43,531 nt of DNA, taken from assembly GCA_964404595.1 (NCBI GenBank), contig CAYOKQ010000005.1, positions 1 through 43,531 of the forward strand, in the 5' to 3' direction. The position numbers and the translations under genes are program-made. Within the stretch, counting starts at the first letter, position 1. Each line of letters starts with the position of its first letter. This DNA is from CAYJXA01 sp964404595 (GTDB taxonomy: Archaea > Nanobdellota > Nanobdellia > Woesearchaeales > GW2011-AR9). The notes under the pieces were generated by a model that was not told the origin of the DNA, searched no databases, and was given only the letters and a program-made list of their open reading frames with translations. Positions 40,620 to 43,531 of the stretch are shown here, piece after piece.

Positions 40620-41525
40620 ATGGGTTTCATCTCATTTTTCCTCTCGCTGCCGATGTGGCTGCGAGTAATAATTATTCTTACCATTATCATTTTCTTTTCT
40701 GGTATTCGTATTGTTCGGCCAACACAACGGGGAATCAAAGAACGGCTAGGAAGATATATCAAATTCTGCCAGCCTGGCTTTAATTGGATCATTCCTATCA
40801 TCGACCGATTATATAAAATAAATGTGACTGAACAAATGGTGGATGCCGAGCCGCAGGAAATTATCACTAACGATAATCTTAATGCGCGCGTCGATGCACA
40901 AGTATATTTCCGAGTTAAGGCTGATGAGGGGAGTGTCAAAGCATCACAGTATAATGTTTTCGATTTTCAAAACCAGATTGTCAATCTTTCTCGAACCACT
41001 CTTCGGAATATCATTGGAACTCTCACCTTAAAATCGGCCAATAGCGAGAGGGATACAATTAATAAAGCACTGATGGAAACACTCAAGAAAGAAACTCATA
41101 ATTGGGGTATTGAAGTAGTACGCACTGAATTAAAAGAGATAGACCCGCCCAAAGATGTTCAGGATACTATGAACAAAGTAGTGAAGGCCGAAAATGAAAA
41201 AATTGCGGCGAAAGACTTTGCTTCTGCCAGGGAAATCGAAGCAGACGGGGTGCGCAGAGCCAAAATTAAAGAAGCAGAGGGGCAAAGACAATTTGAAATT
41301 CTGGAAGCAGAAGGTAAGGCGCAGGCAATCAAGCTGGTGAATGAAGCCGCGAATAAATATTTTGTTGGCAATGCCCAAATTCTTAAAAAATTGGAAACTA
41401 CTGAAAATGCGTTACGCAATAATGCCAAGATTGTGGTTCCGGCAGAAACGGAATTAGTGAATGTGGTAGGGGAGCTGGCGGGCGTGATGCCGCTGAGGAA
41501 AGAATCTATAAAACCTATGAAATAA
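40620..41525 (+). CDS. SPFH/band 7 (stomatin/prohibitin-like) membrane protein
   Basis: 301 aa. One N-terminal TM helix (WLRVIIILTIIIFFSGIRIV), then the band 7 domain: VRPTQRGIKERLGRY, PGFNWIIPIIDRLYKINV, ITNDNLNARVDAQVYFRV, LRNIIGTLTL and IDPPKDVQDTMNKVVKAE. A long Ala/Glu/Lys-rich coiled coil follows (about 185-240), as in stomatins. Such proteins oligomerise and organise membrane microdomains, often with an NfeD partner or a membrane protease. No NfeD gene is adjacent here. Well-placed TATA box, so it has its own promoter. Confidence 0.93.
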   Translation: MGFISFFLSLPMWLRVIIILTIIIFFSGIRIVRPTQRGIKERLGRYIKFCQPGFNWIIPIIDRLYKINVTEQMVDAEPQEIITNDNLNARVDAQVYFRVKADEGSVKASQYNVFDFQNQIVNLSRTTLRNIIGTLTLKSANSERDTINKALMETLKKETHNWGIEVVRTELKEIDPPKDVQDTMNKVVKAENEKIAAKDFASAREIEADGVRRAKIKEAEGQRQFEILEAEGKAQAIKLVNEAANKYFVGNAQILKKLETTENALRNNAKIVVPAETELVNVVGELAGVMPLRKESIKPMK

Positions 41526-41541
41526 GGATTGACTTACTGAG

Positions 41542-41634
41542 GTGATTCAAATTAAAGACAAATATTTTTTATTATTTTTGGGATTATTCTCTTTGGCAAT
41601 TGGAATACTTTCTATCCTAAAAACGAAATCATAA
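41542..41634 (+). CDS. Possible 30-aa single-span membrane peptide
   Basis: GTG 41542, beside GAGGTG, encodes a 30-residue peptide starting MIQIKDKYFL, with one TM helix (FLLFLGLFSLAIGILSIL) and a basic end (KTKS). The hydrophobic pattern suggests a real small protein, but start codon and translation are uncertain. Confidence 0.3.
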   Translation: MIQIKDKYFLLFLGLFSLAIGILSILKTKS

Positions 41635-41665
41635 CCAAGATACCCTAAAGTATATCCTTGGTTTT
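41635..41665 (+). terminator. Possible hairpin terminator
   Basis: CCAAGATA ... TATCCTTGG forms an imperfect stem with one bulge, followed by TTTT, right after the possible 30-aa ORF. Confidence 0.3.
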
Positions 41666-41883
41666 ATATCCCTAGTGAGAGATATATTAAAATAAGGTGG
41701 TGGGTGTAGTAACTATCCTCATTTATATGGTTGAGTAGCTGACATATGACTATTTCAGGATTAAATATCATTGGATGGCGGTGGCAATGTTCTTAATCTT
41801 TTTTAAAAACTTCATTCTATAAAAAAGTCCCAGATTTAGCTGCCAGCAGTTAAATTATTAAATGGTGGGGCATTCATCAGAGA
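41666..41883. other. Non-coding spacer
   Basis: About 220 nt between the possible terminator and the next membrane-protein gene. No supported coding frame. AT-rich stretches around 41815-41825 (CTATAAAAAAG) and 41853-41862 could be promoter elements for the gene at 41884. Confidence 0.4.
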
Positions 41884-42525
41884 ATGGTCCTTCATACAAA
41901 ATTATCAATGGCTTTTTTCCTAGTGAGTCTCTTCATAGGACTTACAGTGTTCTTGATAACTCCTTCTGGTTTTGTTGCTGCAACCGCAGTACTGCTTTTT
42001 ATAATACTAAATATTACTATATCCCTTATTGAGCGGAAAAAATACAGAAGAAGGGGTGCTTGGTTCTATGCTCTTAAAGAAAGTTTTAAATCTAAGAAGC
42101 CTCTCACATTCTCAAAGGAAGAATATAGGTTCTACTTAAAGTATTCTCTCTTATATGCAGTGCAAATCTATTTGATACGCTTAGCGGCACAGGTAGTAGA
42201 TACTTTTGTGTTTGCGGGTTTTATACAAAGCCTGTCTGTGAGATCTCTGATTATGATTGGGGTAATCTCATTTTCGTTATTTTATCTTACTTACGCAGCA
42301 ATTGTTAGGGTAGAGAAAAAAGCCCAGCCATTATTTTCTTTCACAGTAAGTTTTTACACTATTTTTCTTTCAGTGGTTATCAGGCAGTTGGTGGGTATTA
42401 TTATCACATTAATACAAGGTGATCCTTGGTCTTTTTGGTACCTGCTTCCTCCTGTTTCTCTTCTTGAAGGGGTGGGATTTTTTGTCATCCCGTTACTCTA
42501 TCACAAACTGAGAAGAAAAAAATGA
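41884..42525 (+). CDS. Polytopic membrane protein of unknown function
   Basis: 213 aa with about six TM helices: two close to the N-terminus, a basic cytoplasmic loop (ERKKYRRRGAWFYALKESFK), then four more, ending in LYHKLRRKK. Not recognised. Its stop overlaps the start of the signal peptidase gene (ATGA), so the two proteins are made together and may work together at the membrane (inference). Confidence 0.7.
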   Translation: MVLHTKLSMAFFLVSLFIGLTVFLITPSGFVAATAVLLFIILNITISLIERKKYRRRGAWFYALKESFKSKKPLTFSKEEYRFYLKYSLLYAVQIYLIRLAAQVVDTFVFAGFIQSLSVRSLIMIGVISFSLFYLTYAAIVRVEKKAQPLFSFTVSFYTIFLSVVIRQLVGIIITLIQGDPWSFWYLLPPVSLLEGVGFFVIPLLYHKLRRKK

Positions 42526-43229
42526 AATCAAAGACGAAAGGAATATTGGCAGTTGTATCTGGCATCGTTGCAGTCCTAGTCCTTCCAGTTATTTTTGGTG
42601 TCGTCGCCATATATTTAGGAAATAAAGCTAGAAAAAGCGGTTACCCCAAACTAGGGGCTGCTGGAATTATATTGGGCGTCTTCTCTCTAATCCTCTGGCT
42701 GGTATATCTTTTTTTTGGCTCTTATATTATTCGTAGTGTACAAGAAAGCCGCCAGACAGAGTATCCTTTGGTCGTGCAAGTCTCGGAAAGCATGGAGCAT
42801 GGCCTTTACAATGACTTGTTATGTGGACGCAAATACGAGAATTTTACTGAGTCATTTGATAATTACTGGGATGTATGCGGAGAATGGTACGAGAAAATGG
42901 GAATCTCTAAAGAGGAATTTCAATCTTTTCCACTTCTCGATGGATTTAACAAAGGGGACATTGTACTCATCAAAGGTGTTGAACCCAACGAAATAAAAGT
43001 TGGAGATATTATTATTTTTCAAGGCTCCAAGCCCCAACCAGTTGTACACAGAGTGGTTAGAGTTTGGCAGGAACGCGGAGAAATATATTACCAAACCAAA
43101 GGAGATCATAACAGCGATAGCATTTCTGGATTGGAGGATAGTCTAAATTCAAGTAAGCTGCTGGGAAAAGCAACGTCTAGAGTGCCCTATCTTGGCTGGA
43201 TTAAGATAATTTTTGTAGGCACTTCTTGA
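42522..43229 (+). CDS. Signal peptidase I (S26B, archaeal type) with N-terminal DUF4190-like membrane domain
   Basis: 235 aa. Two TM helices (about 8-31 and 45-68) separated by a short polar loop (GNKARKSGYPKLG) resemble a DUF4190 domain, which is unusual at the front of a signal peptidase. The peptidase part has nucleophile S90 in QVSESMEHG, a long insertion, GDIIIFQGSKPQPVVHRV with H176 in place of the bacterial Lys (Sec11/archaeal type), and KGDHNSDS with D195. It would remove signal peptides from secreted proteins such as those at 17221-19428 and the Rhs cores (inference). The insertion between S90 and the GD box (about 95-140, with two Cys) is longer than usual. Confidence 0.85.
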   Translation: MKSKTKGILAVVSGIVAVLVLPVIFGVVAIYLGNKARKSGYPKLGAAGIILGVFSLILWLVYLFFGSYIIRSVQESRQTEYPLVVQVSESMEHGLYNDLLCGRKYENFTESFDNYWDVCGEWYEKMGISKEEFQSFPLLDGFNKGDIVLIKGVEPNEIKVGDIIIFQGSKPQPVVHRVVRVWQERGEIYYQTKGDHNSDSISGLEDSLNSSKLLGKATSRVPYLGWIKIIFVGTS

Positions 43230-43263
43230 GTATTAATATCTTTTTATCACAAAAACCAAGATA

Positions 43264-43272
43264 CTTTTATAT
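43264..43272 (+). promoter_or_regulatory. TATA-box-like promoter
   Basis: CTTTTATAT about 28 nt before the ATG at 43296. Confidence 0.45.
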
Positions 43273-43295
43273 TGGGAATAAATTTATTGCCAAAA

Positions 43296-43472
43296 ATGCC
43301 AGAAGATTTACTTGGAAATGTTGTAGAGATGGCCGGACAAACAGTTGCAGAAACAGGCGGAGCAGTGGTTGAGGAAACCTTAACCAGGAAGATGTCCCCC
43401 AAAAAATTTATTTTTTTCATTGCCGTGCTGGCAGTGGTGCTCATTTCCATATTTTTTCTTTTTAATCAGTAA
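43296..43472 (+). CDS. Small C-terminally anchored membrane protein
   Basis: 58 aa from ATG 43296 (the frame opens at TTG 43272, but TATA spacing favours the ATG). An acidic amphipathic N-terminal part (MPEDLLGNVVEMAGQTVAET) is followed by a basic hinge (RKMSPKK) and one C-terminal TM helix (FIFFIAVLAVVLISIFFLF). The topology is that of a tail-anchored protein. Function unknown. Confidence 0.6.
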   Translation: MPEDLLGNVVEMAGQTVAETGGAVVEETLTRKMSPKKFIFFIAVLAVVLISIFFLFNQ

Positions 43473-43531
43473 ACATATCACGAGGCTCATGGCACCAAAG
43501 ACTTACTGACTAGGAATTCCCACCATTTATG

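Noticed and set aside
40589..40939. 116-aa minus-strand open frame over the SPFH gene start
   Set aside because: Antisense to the TM and band 7 region, which is strongly supported on the plus strand.

Overview
The window looks like part of an archaeal genome, most likely a small-genome DPANN-type lineage (Woesearchaeota/Pacearchaeota-like) assembled from a metagenome. The grounds are TATA-like boxes (TTTAAATA, TTTATAAATA, TTTATATA and similar) about 24-28 nt upstream of many start codons, which fits leaderless transcripts; an archaeal-type Ser-His-Asp signal peptidase; dolichol-phosphate-mannose-synthase-like and GT-C membrane glycosyltransferases; and secreted proteins dense in N-x-S/T sequons. 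Ten Ns at 5626-5635 mark a scaffold gap. The phylum is inference. No rRNA, tRNA, CRISPR array, transposase or integrase was seen.

Region 1 (1-17168) is a surface-glycan and protein-glycosylation neighbourhood. A minus-strand operon (GT2 transferase, WecB-type UDP-GlcNAc 2-epimerase, formyltransferase) diverges from a GT-C membrane glycosyltransferase. Next come a gene I do not recognise, a NUDIX-like gene broken by the scaffold gap, a HAD phosphatase, a short-chain dehydrogenase and a second unknown gene. Then follow a DPM1-like transferase, two methyltransferases, a DegT-type sugar aminotransferase, a GDP-mannose 4,6-dehydratase with an in-frame stop inside its nucleotide-binding loop, and two large polytopic glycosyltransferase-like proteins. 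Together these could make modified nucleotide sugars and lipid-linked sugars and transfer them to surface proteins.

Region 2 (17221-39051) is the remarkable part: an array of Rhs/Tc-toxin-like genes. Two secreted proteins lead directly into a 1404-aa protein with a signal peptide, an SpvB-like N-terminus, six FG-GAP/VCBS calcium-loop repeats, a TcdB-middle-like segment and YD repeats (the TcB 'shell' plan). It is followed by Ig/PKD-like glycosylated modules, now split off by a 26-nt deletion, and then by a separately secreted TcC/Rhs-core-like protein carrying a variable C-terminal tip and a small membrane-protein gene. Downstream are five more core-tip genes with different tips, each followed by a different small polytopic membrane protein (candidate immunity), plus two remnants. 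Some copies keep the signal peptide and a truncated shell fragment. Others start at a repeated ATGCAATCCC junction and lack a signal peptide, like silent donor cassettes. Two copies of a hairpin plus T-tract element sit where truncated shell copies begin. Long identical patches between otherwise diverged copies show recent recombination.

Region 3 (39081-43531) returns to ordinary genes: an alpha/beta hydrolase, a lipoprotein, an SPFH/stomatin-like protein, a polytopic membrane protein coupled to a signal peptidase I with a DUF4190-like membrane domain, and a small tail-anchored protein.

Working model (inference): the glycosylation genes decorate the sequon-rich secreted proteins of region 2, the signal peptidase could process their leaders, and the Rhs array stores alternative effector tips with cognate membrane immunity proteins that can be recombined into the one locus with a complete secreted shell.
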